64,000 nt of DNA from Acetobacter oryzoeni (GCF_004014775.2 NZ_CP042808.1:2425001-2489000), one strand, 5' to 3'; positions 54,117 to 63,825 are shown, numbered from the stretch's first letter. Notes: generated from the letters alone by a model not told the origin. Numbers and translations are program-made.

Positions 54117-55021
54117 ATGAATTCCCTTAAGAAATTTAATCGAACCATATCAATATACAGTCAGAACGGGTGCGATGCCGCCGCAGCGATTGCGGGCGCA
54201 ATTGCCTGCGGTCAACCGGATTACGATGATGAAGCCCAGTGGTCTAAGCCTGAAAAGACTCGTCCTAAAAATCCCAACCAGTTGACGCTGTTGCAGCATG
54301 TTTTTCCGACCAAAAGCATCAGCAGGCTGACCAATACTCAAGGAACGGTGGACGTCTATGACATTTTACGTCGGCGCTCCCGCAGAGCCAAGCCAACAGA
54401 CGGGATATTTTGTGCGAAAAGAGCGTGGGACCAGCGCTCAGAGTCCGGCTATATGCTTGAGATTGAAAATCAGTTTCAGGAAATTGCTGAAAAAACGATT
54501 GTTGAGCAATGTGGTATCGTCGACGTGGAACAAAGAAGACGCGTTAATCGCTTCTATGCACTCTGGTACATGCGGGCGAGGTATACCCATACATGCGGGC
54601 GAGGTATACCCAGTTGAAGGATCAAGAAACCCAGTTAGCCAGTAATACCGGCGACCGACTGACCTTAGAGCAGGAGGAAAATCTGGAACAAGATCATTAT
54701 CTATTTATCAGAACTGGTGGCCGTATCCCAAGTCGTCAGCTTAATGGCATCTGGCTTCAATTTAAGATTGACGAATTGGCCCGCCAACTCGAAGAAACAG
54801 TGCGGTGGGGAGCGATACGCCCCCAGTCTGGAGAATTCATTACCCCGGATATCCCGAGGCGTCTACTCATCCCTCTGACAGCGTCACTGGCCTTGATTGG
54901 GAATGCGCCTGACGGAATTATCACTCGAGAGAACCTCGCGCAGGTTAATCATTTCACCGTGGACGGCTGTCGCACATATTATATGGCGAAAGATCTCACC
55001 AATTGTCCGTGCAGCGTCTAA
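54117..55021 (+). pseudogene. Unknown gene split by a 23-bp tandem duplication
   Basis: One frame runs from ATG 54117 to 54617; a second from about 54593 to 55021. Removing one copy of the 23-bp unit at 54567-54589 joins them into a single protein of about 293 aa (RFYALWYMRARYTQLKDQE across the junction). The joined protein is hydrophilic, with IPRRLLIPLTASLALIGNAP and a cysteine pair at the very end (LTNCPCSV). I do not recognise the family. As read, the gene is off; loss of one repeat unit by slippage would restore it. Confidence 0.75.
54567..54612. repeat. Perfect tandem duplication of 23 bp
   Basis: The unit beginning TACATGCGGGCGAGG occurs twice without spacer (54567-54589 and 54590-54612). 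Since 23 is not a multiple of three it shifts the frame of the gene it lies in. Confidence 0.95.
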
Positions 55022-55499
55022 ACAGGATTTGATTGCCGATCAAGACCGACTGGTTGTGATGTGAACTAACATTCCCGGCACCACGTCGGAAGGGAGCAAC
55101 AGGTCGGTAGCCGTCATGAGCATTAGCGTCACAATAGCGGCTTATCGTTTGCTCTAACCGATAGCTGACATGCCGCTCCCGCCCTCCATCCCGCCCATTG
55201 AATGCGCCCCATCAGGTTCCCCATAGCAGACATAATTGGTTCAAAGCCCTGAATCGTGTCGGTCTCAGAGCAATCTCCACCAGCGTCAGTTCACCACGGT
55301 TTTCTCCCACAGCAACACGTGATCTGAACTCACTCGAATATCGTTACCGCGTAACCTTGCCTGTAAAGTCCGTCTTCGCTCAGGTCGGATTTTAGCTTAT
55401 CGCATTGTCTGAAAAACGGGAGCCATATCTGGTTGCCAAGAACGCAGCGAACGCCGATTATTGGTAATCTTCACTCAAGTTTCAAACTGAAAGCAAGCT
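55022..55499. other. 478-bp gap before the large NTPase gene
   Basis: No supported gene; an open frame at 55198-55395 lacks protein-like features. The dispersed motif AGCTGACATGCCGCTCCC lies at 55163. The promoter of the NTPase/nuclease operon must be in the last 150 bp, but no clear -35/-10 pair stands out. Confidence 0.4.
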
Positions 55500-58400
55500 T
55501 TGACCGACACGCCGCCCAACACTCTCCGAAATGATCGCATCGGCGGCGGCGGAGCCGCGACGAGTGCAGGCATTCGCTTTCAGCAACAGCTTGGGGCTCT
55601 GATCTCATCATGGATTCTGGCAGGCGACCGGTTCGACGAGAGCTTTCGGCTTGGCGCCGCGACCCCGGAGTGGGTCCGCTTCGAAACCGAAGCTCCAGTC
55701 GACGATCTGCTGGTTAAGACGAGTAATGGCGGGTTTGTCGCCATTCAGGCGAAGACGACAGCATCCCTGAGCGACGATGCCGGCTCGCCGCTCGGCAAGA
55801 CAATCACCCAGTTCGTGCGGCACTGGCACGCGTCAAACCAGGGCGATGGTTCAATGGACTGGAACCGCCCCCTTGACCCCGCACGCGACCGCCTCGTTCT
55901 CGCCGTTGGCCCTCAGGCCTCGGCCCAAATCAGATATGACCTACCGGCGGCCCTACGCCTCGCCTCGCAGTCAGGCGGCGGTGCGCTGAATGACGCTCAG
56001 CAACGGGCCTATGAGGTGTTCGCTTCTCACGTCAAACGGGCCTGGGAAAGCATCACCAAGGACCCCTTCGATAGTGTCCTGCTCGCGGACCTATCCAAAT
56101 TGGTTACGGTCTTTGAGTTCGACGGAGCACGTGGTCCGGCCTTGGCCGGGGGATCGCTTGTTAAGGCGTTCGGTCTAGACTTCGACGCTGGGGTCGCTTT
56201 CACAGTTTTGACCGATCTTAGCGGCCGGCTGATGAAGGAGCGTGGTGGGGGTGATTTGGTCACCTGGCGGAATCTCTTGGCCGGTAACGGCATCGCCCTT
56301 GGAGCAGCACCGGAATATCGCGACGACATCGAAGCTCTGAAGCGGCATTCCAAACGCATCTCCGAAGCGCTCGGCGCCTACGAGAAAATCGAGGTCGATA
56401 GCGGCGCGCCGCTCACCGTTCAACGCGACTGCCAATCTGCCGTCGAAGACGCTGTACGTAGCGGCCCTTTGCTCATCATCGGCGAACCCGGGACCGGCAA
56501 GAGCGGCGTAATGAACGCCCTAGCGAAGACCCTGAGCGCTTCCGGTGCCGACGTCTTGGAACTTGCCGTTGATCGGTACTCGGTCGAGAGCTTAGAAGGC
56601 CTTTCGCTTGAACTGGGTCTGAAGCGCCCGCTGTTGGAGGTGCTGGAAGCCTGGGACGGCTCCGAACCAGCCTATCTCGTTGTAGATGCCCTAGACGCGA
56701 CCAGGGGCGGTCGCGGGGAAGGTGTCTTCCGATCACTCATCGAGCGGGTGCTAGAATTGAAGGGGCGTTGGAATGTAGTCGCCTCAATCCGCAACTTTGA
56801 CCTGCGTATGGGACATCAGTTCCGCGCACTGTTCAAAGGGGCGCCGCCAGACCGTTTACTGGCGGACCCGACTTTTGCTGGCGTTCGGCACATTCAGGTG
56901 CCTTCTTGGTCGGCAGAGGAGTTCGACCAACTTCTCTGCCGGGCGCCTGCGCTGGCTGACTACCTCGCACAAGCGCCCACCCGCCTGCGCGACTTGGCCA
57001 TGGTGCCGTTCAACACCCGCTTGCTCAGCGAGTTAATCACCGGCGGGGCAGTTGGAGGCCTCGGCCAAGTATCATCTCAAGCCGATCTGCTGCGCCTCTA
57101 TTGGGAACATCGCGTCGACGGCCATGGGCTACCGGCCAGAACTAGCCTGAGCCGCGTGGTGCAGCTCATGATTAAGGCAAGAGCGCTTCGTGCTCCTGTG
57201 CTTCAAGCGGCGGGCAATGATCCAGCCATGATCGACATTCTCTGTAAGGAGGGTGTCCTCGTCGTTGTTGACGGCGACCGCTGGGTACAGTTCCGCCACC
57301 ACCTGATCTTCGACTATGCCGCGGCGCAACTGGCGTTAGAGCCAAGCAACATCGTCAGTGGAGCCTATCGATTCAGCAAGGCCGAAGCCCTCGGCCTGAT
57401 GCTCTCACCTGCGCTAGGGTTTGTGCTGCGGGAGATTTGGGAGACCGAGACCGACCATGCCAGGTTCTGGATCGCACTCGGTCGCCTGATCAATGACGAA
57501 GACGGCGACCCAATCATCCGCAGCACGGCAGGTCGACTGGGCGCCGAGTTTCCAACTGCTGCCGAGGACTGCCTTTGGCTATGCGATCTCGCGATCTCCG
57601 GCGACGCCACCGCCCCGAATACCCTGTCGCACGTCAGCGGCGCCCTGGTCGTGCGACTTGAGGACGAAAAGAACGTTCCCATCGAACCTTGGGTCTTCTT
57701 GGCCGCACGGATGGCGGAGAAGCCTGGGCCAGTCGCTGGAACGCTCCGCTTCCTGCTACACAATCTCATCGAACGCATTAAGGATGGTCCCCTCACTCCG
57801 ATGCTTGGTGAAGCAGCCCGTGCGTTGCTGGCCCACGGCTTGGCTCAGCAGAACGTCGAGTTCATCGTTCGATCGGCGATCGGCTTCGTAATTGACACCT
57901 ACGTAACTGACATTGCCGCGTCGCGGCTCCTGCTTGCAAAGCTTTTTACCCGTGAGCGGTTGAACCGGTTTGGCCACGAGGAGGTGCCGACGATCTGTTA
58001 CAAGATCGCTGCCATCGGTGCGGCTGATCCCGAGTTCGTCACCGTTATCTACCGTGTCGTCTTCGACTACGAGGTGACTGAGGATCGGCAGACGCAGCTT
58101 GGCCAGAGCCGAATTCTCAACCTGACCTCTAACACTCGCCAGGACTACAACGGCGCGCGGTGGTCGCTCGGCGCATACCTGCCGCAATTCCTCGAATACC
58201 AACCACGTGCCGCTGTGAAAGCGGTCGTAGCCGCTCTCGATGGCTACCTTCGCCGCGTGCATCCCATTAGCGAGGGGGCTCTGGACGTTCAACTGGACAT
58301 TAGCGGCCGCACGATCCGCCTGCGGGAAGATCACAGTTACATTTGGGCGCATAACCCGGACGATCAGTATGCCTCTGATGCGAAGAGCTTGGTGTTGAAA

Positions 58401-60371
58401 TTGCGGACGCGGCTTCGCGACGCGTCAGAACCTGACGCCGCCATCCTGGCCGACCTTTTGATCAACGAATGTACATCGGCGATCTTCTGGTCCCGGCTCT
58501 TCCTATGCGCCGTAGAGCGTGGTGACAGCCTCATCGACCGCGTCTGGCCGTTCGCGGCAGCAGAGCCCTTCCTTGTCCTTCCCGACACCCGAAAGGACGC
58601 AATAGATGTCGTTGCAGCTGGTTTCAGACGACGGTCCCTAGATGAACAGGAGGCTTTTGAGCGCGCAGCCCTAAGCTTCAACTTCGAGCGTTTCACTTAT
58701 CGCGACGACGCGCGTCGAGGCTTTTTGGAGCGCGTTTTCACCGCCATTGGCCGGGACAATTTGACGACCGATGAGGCTCGCGAGATCGTCGACGCCAAAG
58801 CGCAGGACGTTGCAGTCGACAACAAGCGCCTTTTCGTCATTCAATCCAGCGTGGTCGATGCCGACGACTTCCATTGGATGGAGAACGTTGATCGGGCAGC
58901 GCCAGAAAATGCTACAGTCATCGCCGCGATCAATGCTGCCAAGACCCAGTTGCGTCTGGAGCCCGGTTCTGACGAAATTCCTTCTGCCTCCTTAGCGGAG
59001 GCGCTCGCCCCTCTCGTCGCAATACAGTCAGCGCTGGCGGCTGACACGCCCAACGCGGATTTGCGGCAGTATGCTGAAGCGATCATCGGTCAGGGTTGTC
59101 ATGTCATAGTGTCGCGCAAGCTGCTCGCTAGCGAGCCCGCACCAACCCCGGATCAGGACGCCCTGTTTCTTGATCTGTGGGGGATTGCCGCCCATTCTGC
59201 AAGTCCGGAATTCAACGACGCCACGGAAGAGCAGTTCGAGAAGTCTGCTGCCTGGGGCGGGCCGGCCGCACGGGTGGAAGCCGCCGAGGCCGCGTTCGAT
59301 CTCGTCTATCAGCGCCCAGACCTCTACCATGTCATCTATCCTTTGGCGGAGCCTCTATTGACCGACCCACACCCCGCGGTTCGACTGAACGCTGCCGTGC
59401 GGATCAGGCGCATCTGGGATATCGACCGTGAGCACTTTTGGCAACTCATCGCACAAGTGTTGGAAAACGAACAAAATCTGACGGTCATCGAGCATGTGCT
59501 CGGCGACGTAGTCTCGCGATTGATTCATTCGGAGCCGGCGCGGACAGTGACGCTACTACTAGCGCTGCTGCATCGTGAGCCCGCCGGATCAGACCGGGCG
59601 CATCGCTTGTGCAAAGCCATTGCCGACAAACTGACCGTTCTTTGGGTCACCTATCAGTCTCAGGAAGCTAAGGTTGTTCTTGACAGCTGGCTTGCGACGC
59701 CGTGGGAGCACCCCGACGAAGTACGGACGATTCTGACGACTTTGCGCGGGGCGATCGTGGCCGGGATTGGCGACGAGACCGACAAAGACGCGGATCTTCG
59801 GCAGAGGTCCCAAGCGTTAGTGTCCACCATCGTAGATGCCGTGAACGCTAGGCTGGGGGTGCATATGTCCGCACCCAACCTAGATGACGGCCAGACAAAG
59901 GAGGCGCGTGAGTGCGCTCACCTGATTGATGTCGCCGGTAACACAATGTACCACGCGACCGACGCAGCAGCCAGCAAGCGAGATAACGACCCTGAGTACG
60001 GCCATGCTATCCTCAACGTGTTCTTCCGTGAGAATGCGGATCTCCTGAAGCACATCAGCACCTACGCGACGCCCCACACGACCTACCAACTTCTGCAACT
60101 CGTCGAGCGGCTGATGAATGTGGACCCCGCCGGCGCCTTCGATCTCGCGGTCAGTGCCCTGCGGGCTGGACGCCAGTCGGATTATCAAAACGAGTCTCTG
60201 GGCGTTGATCTGCTCGTCAATCTGGTCGGTGTCTTCCTCGCCGACCACAAGGAAATATTCGAGGACGCCGATCGTCGAGCCGCGCTTGTCGAGTGCCTAG
60301 AGATATTCCTTGAAGCGGGATGGCCGGCGGCGCGCCGTCTGCTCTACCGACTGCCCGAACTCATCCAGTGA
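55500..60371 (+). CDS. Large P-loop NTPase with nuclease-like N-terminus, Avs-like
   Basis: 1623 aa, probably from TTG 55500. Residues about 15-130 resemble the Cap4/DUF4297-type PD-(D/E)xK fold: GAATSAGIRFQQQLGALISSWIL, then Asp68-Asp69, then AIQAKT with Gln83 and Lys85 (D-QxK). Walker A GEPGTGKS is at 328-335 and Walker B LVVDALDA near 393-400, with a STAND-like continuation (VVASIRNFDLRMG, RDLAMVPFNTRLLSELI, FRHHLIFDYAAAQLAL). About 900 further residues are helical repeats that could act as sensor. The layout recalls antiviral STAND NTPases (Avs), but I cannot assign a known type. It is translationally coupled to a nuclease gene. Confidence 0.8.
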   Translation: MTDTPPNTLRNDRIGGGGAATSAGIRFQQQLGALISSWILAGDRFDESFRLGAATPEWVRFETEAPVDDLLVKTSNGGFVAIQAKTTASLSDDAGSPLGKTITQFVRHWHASNQGDGSMDWNRPLDPARDRLVLAVGPQASAQIRYDLPAALRLASQSGGGALNDAQQRAYEVFASHVKRAWESITKDPFDSVLLADLSKLVTVFEFDGARGPALAGGSLVKAFGLDFDAGVAFTVLTDLSGRLMKERGGGDLVTWRNLLAGNGIALGAAPEYRDDIEALKRHSKRISEALGAYEKIEVDSGAPLTVQRDCQSAVEDAVRSGPLLIIGEPGTGKSGVMNALAKTLSASGADVLELAVDRYSVESLEGLSLELGLKRPLLEVLEAWDGSEPAYLVVDALDATRGGRGEGVFRSLIERVLELKGRWNVVASIRNFDLRMGHQFRALFKGAPPDRLLADPTFAGVRHIQVPSWSAEEFDQLLCRAPALADYLAQAPTRLRDLAMVPFNTRLLSELITGGAVGGLGQVSSQADLLRLYWEHRVDGHGLPARTSLSRVVQLMIKARALRAPVLQAAGNDPAMIDILCKEGVLVVVDGDRWVQFRHHLIFDYAAAQLALEPSNIVSGAYRFSKAEALGLMLSPALGFVLREIWETETDHARFWIALGRLINDEDGDPIIRSTAGRLGAEFPTAAEDCLWLCDLAISGDATAPNTLSHVSGALVVRLEDEKNVPIEPWVFLAARMAEKPGPVAGTLRFLLHNLIERIKDGPLTPMLGEAARALLAHGLAQQNVEFIVRSAIGFVIDTYVTDIAASRLLLAKLFTRERLNRFGHEEVPTICYKIAAIGAADPEFVTVIYRVVFDYEVTEDRQTQLGQSRILNLTSNTRQDYNGARWSLGAYLPQFLEYQPRAAVKAVVAALDGYLRRVHPISEGALDVQLDISGRTIRLREDHSYIWAHNPDDQYASDAKSLVLKLRTRLRDASEPDAAILADLLINECTSAIFWSRLFLCAVERGDSLIDRVWPFAAAEPFLVLPDTRKDAIDVVAAGFRRRSLDEQEAFERAALSFNFERFTYRDDARRGFLERVFTAIGRDNLTTDEAREIVDAKAQDVAVDNKRLFVIQSSVVDADDFHWMENVDRAAPENATVIAAINAAKTQLRLEPGSDEIPSASLAEALAPLVAIQSALAADTPNADLRQYAEAIIGQGCHVIVSRKLLASEPAPTPDQDALFLDLWGIAAHSASPEFNDATEEQFEKSAAWGGPAARVEAAEAAFDLVYQRPDLYHVIYPLAEPLLTDPHPAVRLNAAVRIRRIWDIDREHFWQLIAQVLENEQNLTVIEHVLGDVVSRLIHSEPARTVTLLLALLHREPAGSDRAHRLCKAIADKLTVLWVTYQSQEAKVVLDSWLATPWEHPDEVRTILTTLRGAIVAGIGDETDKDADLRQRSQALVSTIVDAVNARLGVHMSAPNLDDGQTKEARECAHLIDVAGNTMYHATDAAASKRDNDPEYGHAILNVFFRENADLLKHISTYATPHTTYQLLQLVERLMNVDPAGAFDLAVSALRAGRQSDYQNESLGVDLLVNLVGVFLADHKEIFEDADRRAALVECLEIFLEAGWPAARRLLYRLPELIQ

Positions 60372-61774
60372 ACCGGGCCACGCTACTCAATCTGTTCAAG
60401 CAAGACCTCGGCGACCTACTGGAGGCGATCGAACACGCGTTGGCGAAGCCCAACCGCGATCCCTACGCCGAATTCAATCCCGAACGACGCCCGCATGAAC
60501 ATGATACGCGGCTGCTCTTCGTCGATGAGCTACTAAGCCATCTCGGCTGGAAGCGTGGGGCTGGCGGCAATGTATTGGAGGAGGCTCGCCTTCAAGGTGC
60601 CACTACGAAGTTCATGGACTACGTTGGCGTCGTTGATATAGCGGGCAAGCCGCTGCTGCTGGTCGAAGCAAAGGCCTGGGACAAACCCTTCGTTTCGGCG
60701 CGCGCGGGGGTTGCGTTCGCCACCGAAGCCGAACTAATCGTCGCCGCTATCCAACATATACGTGATGGAAAGTCGGAAGATACGTCCCCCGCGATCGCTG
60801 AATGGCATAAGTATCTTCATCAGGTCGAAGGCTATGTTCGCACCCTAAAGGAGCAATACGGGCACGACTTGCCACGGGCAATGATCGTCAGCGGCGAATG
60901 GCTGGTGGTGTTCAAGCGACCAACTCAGACCTTTCTCGGTGCGTTGGTTCCTGGCGATATTGCGGTCTACCGGCGGCAGGAGTTCGCGGCTCAGGCGGGG
61001 GAACTCTTTAAGCTTCTCCATCGCTCATCACTGACTCAAGACGCCCCTATCCCCTTACGCCCTGCACAGCTTAGGCAATTCTTAGAGCTGGCCGATGTCG
61101 CGGGCGCCTTTCGGGGTGTGCATGTTCATTACGATCACAAGGGGGGCAGCCGCCTATTCACGCCCCGCCCGCGCATTTCGATCTATCCAGCTATGTTCGT
61201 CGTTCGGAATGACGATGTCATCTACACGGTCATGGACAATGACACGCCCGTTAACCTGGATTACGAGCATGACAACGTGGGTGGTGAAACCTTAGCCCCG
61301 CACCTACACGCGATCGACGCACGCAGTACTGCGCTTCTTGCCGCTTGCGTCCAAGAACTTGGCGGCCCCCTTCCGAGCCCGCCTCTCGGAGCCTTTCCCG
61401 GCTTTCCCAGCGACATCATGACGAAGACGCTCGTCGGTAACCTCCCCGAGGCGAACCACTGGTTCGTCGCGACGGGTAATTCTTCCCATTTCCTGCTTGT
61501 CGAACCGCGAGTAGCGGATTGCCGCTTCCACACCTGGGCTCATTGTGGCGCAGACGCGATTGGGCAATCCGCTATCAGCGTTCGCTCAGTGGAGCAACGC
61601 GCTTTCTTCATCGACAGTCAGCAGCACCATTGCGCCAATCAGGTTGTTCAGGACCGCCGGACGAAAAAATGTCTGATTGCTCCGATTGATAGCCGAATTT
61701 GTTGCCAGGTTTGCGCTTTCCTCGATCATTGCTGGACGTCATATGAGAAGGCAAACTTGCCTTGCGGCGAATGA
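60368..61774 (+). CDS. PD-(D/E)xK nuclease-like partner (HsdR N-terminal type)
   Basis: About 468 aa from GTG 60368, which overlaps the NTPase stop as GTGA. Residues 45-105 match the type I restriction R-subunit N-terminal nuclease: LLFVDELLSHLGW, TTKFMDYVGVVDIAGKPLLLVEAKAW, with Asp84 or Asp90, Glu100 and Lys102 forming D-ExK. The middle (HQVEGYVRTLKEQYGHDLPRAMIVSGEW) resembles the rest of such folds. The C-terminal 200 residues are unassigned and end in a cysteine-rich tail (SRICCQVCAFLDHCW). It probably cuts DNA when the NTPase fires, or guards against self-damage; neither is shown. Confidence 0.78.
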   Translation: MNRATLLNLFKQDLGDLLEAIEHALAKPNRDPYAEFNPERRPHEHDTRLLFVDELLSHLGWKRGAGGNVLEEARLQGATTKFMDYVGVVDIAGKPLLLVEAKAWDKPFVSARAGVAFATEAELIVAAIQHIRDGKSEDTSPAIAEWHKYLHQVEGYVRTLKEQYGHDLPRAMIVSGEWLVVFKRPTQTFLGALVPGDIAVYRRQEFAAQAGELFKLLHRSSLTQDAPIPLRPAQLRQFLELADVAGAFRGVHVHYDHKGGSRLFTPRPRISIYPAMFVVRNDDVIYTVMDNDTPVNLDYEHDNVGGETLAPHLHAIDARSTALLAACVQELGGPLPSPPLGAFPGFPSDIMTKTLVGNLPEANHWFVATGNSSHFLLVEPRVADCRFHTWAHCGADAIGQSAISVRSVEQRAFFIDSQQHHCANQVVQDRRTKKCLIAPIDSRICCQVCAFLDHCWTSYEKANLPCGE

Positions 61775-62029
61775 TTTCCATGGTGGATTAGGTAAGATTC
61801 GAACACTTAAACTGAATCATCTGGCTGGCGCTCAGCGATTTTATGATGAATATCAGCCCTCAGAAAGTCATATGGGTTATTTGAATAATCGGAATGGGTG
61901 GAAGCCTTCGCGGGGGTTGTCCATGTGAATGTCCAGTTTTGCCGATCGTGCAACACAAAGCCGACCTTCCGTTTACCCCCCCCAAAGCGGCTGCCTTTCG
62001 GACAGTCCAGCAGAGACACTTCATGCCGC
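61775..62029. other. Gap closing the accessory island
   Basis: No gene. At 61954 a further variant of the dispersed motif occurs (GCCGACCTTCCG, then a run of C), followed by AAAGCGGCTGCC. Beyond it the sequence returns to plasmid-like genes. Confidence 0.4.
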
Positions 62030-62275
62030 TCACAACCTCCCGATGTCCCGACAGATCTGCAACAACCCGGCCATCCTCTGCTGCAGCACGGCGCCGAGCA
62101 CCATCACTCCCTCCAGCAGCCTCGCGCCCTCGCTGTCAGCCTTCAGGCTTTCCAGCCGCCCGCGCAGCAGGGCATGCTCGATCTCGATCAGACGCAGCAC
62201 GTCGTGTAGCCCAGCATGGAGGTCCTCGAGACCGGGGGCGTGCGCGGGCGGAGGCAGGAGCGGATCTTCAGGCAT
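62030..62275 (-). CDS. Small helical protein of unknown function
   Basis: About 81 aa from ATG 62275, preceded by AAGGGA. Largely alpha-helical (GLEDLHAGLHDVLRLIEIEHALL, LLEGVMVLGAVLQQRMAGLLQ), with no membrane segment or known motif. It diverges from the repressor gene at 62433, so its promoter may be controlled by that repressor. Composition matches plasmid housekeeping genes at the left of the window. Confidence 0.6.
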   Translation of the reverse strand: MPEDPLLPPPAHAPGLEDLHAGLHDVLRLIEIEHALLRGRLESLKADSEGARLLEGVMVLGAVLQQRMAGLLQICRDIGRL

Positions 62276-62432
62276 GATAATCCCTTCGACAGAACGCCGT
62301 TTCTGTGCGAGGATCTGACCATGATGAGTGACGGGTCCCGCAACATTACGATTCACACAACTACGTTTTTCCGACTTACATATCAAGCGGGAATCCGTAT
62401 AGCATCCTCATTTTGTGATGAGGACAGAACAC

Positions 62433-63104
62433 GTGGCCCGCAAACGCAGACAGAAGCGCAAGCTCATGGATGAACAGATCCGCCTGATGCGCGAGCGTGG
62501 CGAGCGTCTGCGTGAAGCCGCCCAGAGCATCGGCATCACCCATGCTGCAAAGGCAGCCGGCGTCCCCTACACAACCCTGCGTGACTACATGAACGGCGGC
62601 GAGATGAAGTTCTCCGCCATTTCCTCACTGGCCCGCGTCTGTGGCGTCTCCCTGGACTGGCTGGCCTTTGGCAACGGCACAGGCCCCGGAACCGACAATC
62701 CGGACGGAACAGCCAGCACCACCCGGCAGATTGTCATCCCCTGGCACGACAATCACGAGGACGGCCTGCGGATCGGTCGTGACTGGCTGCAGAGCGCCAT
62801 CCCCCGTGATCTCTCGGCCCTCTGCCTGATGACCAGCGAGGGCGATGCGATGGAGCCCACGCTGGCTTCGGGCGATCTGGTGATCGTCGACCGCAGCGTG
62901 ACGACCGTCACGGCCAGCGCCCTCTATGCGCTGGAAAGCAGCGGCACGCTGATGATCCGCCGCCTCGATCCCCGTCTGGGCGGCGGCGTGCGGGTCATAG
63001 CCGACAACCATCGCTATCCGCCACAGGATATCGAAGAAAATAGACTGGACTGCTTCCGGCTTCTGGGTGAAGTTGTGTGGACCGGTGGCGTGCCCGGACC
63101 GTGA
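62433..63104 (+). CDS. Phage-type repressor with a catalytically dead S24 domain
   Basis: About 223 aa. An N-terminal helix-turn-helix (GITHAAKAAGVPYTTLRDYMNG, SSLARVCGVSLDWLAFG) is followed by an S24/LexA-like domain (residues about 125-215). The family's catalytic Ser of GDSMEPTL is Ala here (GDAMEPTL) and the catalytic Lys is Arg (LMIRRLD), so it should not self-cleave in SOS. It may repress constitutively or respond to another signal. The start is uncertain: GTG 62433 has AGGA at good spacing; ATG 62418 and ATG 62466 are alternatives. Confidence 0.85.
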   Translation: MARKRRQKRKLMDEQIRLMRERGERLREAAQSIGITHAAKAAGVPYTTLRDYMNGGEMKFSAISSLARVCGVSLDWLAFGNGTGPGTDNPDGTASTTRQIVIPWHDNHEDGLRIGRDWLQSAIPRDLSALCLMTSEGDAMEPTLASGDLVIVDRSVTTVTASALYALESSGTLMIRRLDPRLGGGVRVIADNHRYPPQDIEENRLDCFRLLGEVVWTGGVPGP

Positions 63105-63147
63105 GGGTCTGGCTTTAAACGACCGGCGGAAAGCCAATTGTCATAAA

Positions 63148-63186
63148 ATACGATATTTCGTATTGACTATGGGCGATATCTCGTAA
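63148..63186 (+). promoter_or_regulatory. Promoter with two operator-like repeats
   Basis: ATACGATATTTCGTAT at 63148-63163 is a perfect palindrome (ATACGA/TCGTAT around TATT). A second, related CGATATCTCGT lies at 63174-63184. A TTGACT -35 candidate (63163-63168) overlaps the first, so a bound repressor, probably the S24-like one just upstream, would block transcription of the small membrane genes that follow. Confidence 0.6.
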
Positions 63187-63320
63187 ATTATCCCTCCCAT
63201 CAGGCACGTAGGGGCAGCGCTTTTCGCCCTTCTGCCATCGGGAGGTCATGATGGTGTCTCTGTCAGTTTTCGATCGCACACCCTGTCGGATCGCGTCGTT
63301 CAGCGTGCTTCCTGTCCGTT

Positions 63321-63512
63321 ATGGCGCAGGAGCATCCTGACATGCTGCTTCTGACAGTCCTTATCGTCGTGGTCGTGGTGGGTGGGATCATCCTGCTGGT
63401 GTGCCTGAATAAATTCGGCGACTGGCTCATGACGACTGATGTCCTCTCTCCGAGCCTCATCATGCTCTGCACCTATCTGGCGTGCATGTTTCTGTTCCAC
63501 CGTCATGACTGA
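63321..63512 (+). CDS. Small membrane protein
   Basis: 63 aa (or 56 aa from ATG 63342, which has AGGAG upstream). Two membrane segments: LLLTVLIVVVVVGGIILLVCL and LIMLCTYLACMFLF. No known motif. It lies 14 bp before the next small membrane gene and probably shares its promoter at 63148-63186. Confidence 0.6.
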   Translation: MAQEHPDMLLLTVLIVVVVVGGIILLVCLNKFGDWLMTTDVLSPSLIMLCTYLACMFLFHRHD

Positions 63513-63525
63513 CCGGGAGAGCACG

Positions 63526-63825
63526 ATGCCCCTCAATGATACCATTCTGCAGGCCGGTGAGAACGGCGTCGACAAAAAGGCTGCCCGCCTTGCCGCCTAT
63601 GAAGAAGAATATGGCGCGGAAGAAGCGGCAAACCGCAAGGAACTTCGTGACATGACGTTGTTCTGTGCCTGTGTCTGCGTCATCTGCGGGATCGTCATAT
63701 CGATCCCCTTTCATCCGGTCATCGTGTTCTGTTTCGGGCTTGCCGCGTGGGTCTATCCCCGCAGGCCGATGCTGGAAAAATGCAGGACCGCAGAAGAACG
63801 GCGGAAGTTCTACGGGCTCGACTGA
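63526..63825 (+). CDS. Small two-helix membrane protein
   Basis: About 99 aa from ATG 63526 with GGGAGAG upstream. A charged N-terminal half (KKAARLAAYEEEYGAEEAANRKEL) precedes two membrane segments (TLFCACVCVICGIVISI and PVIVFCFGLAAWVY) and a basic C-terminal tail (RRPMLEKCRTAEERRKFYG). Function unknown; context suggests a plasmid-encoded transfer or maintenance accessory protein. Confidence 0.65.
   Translation: MPLNDTILQAGENGVDKKAARLAAYEEEYGAEEAANRKELRDMTLFCACVCVICGIVISIPFHPVIVFCFGLAAWVYPRRPMLEKCRTAEERRKFYGLD

Noticed and set aside
55198..55395. A 65-codon frame before the large NTPase gene
   Set aside because: No start signal and low protein-like character; it overlaps the dispersed intergenic motif region.
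46585..62029. CRISPR-like array from the repeated hairpins
   Set aside because: The repeats are thousands of bases apart, of variable sequence, and no cas genes are present.
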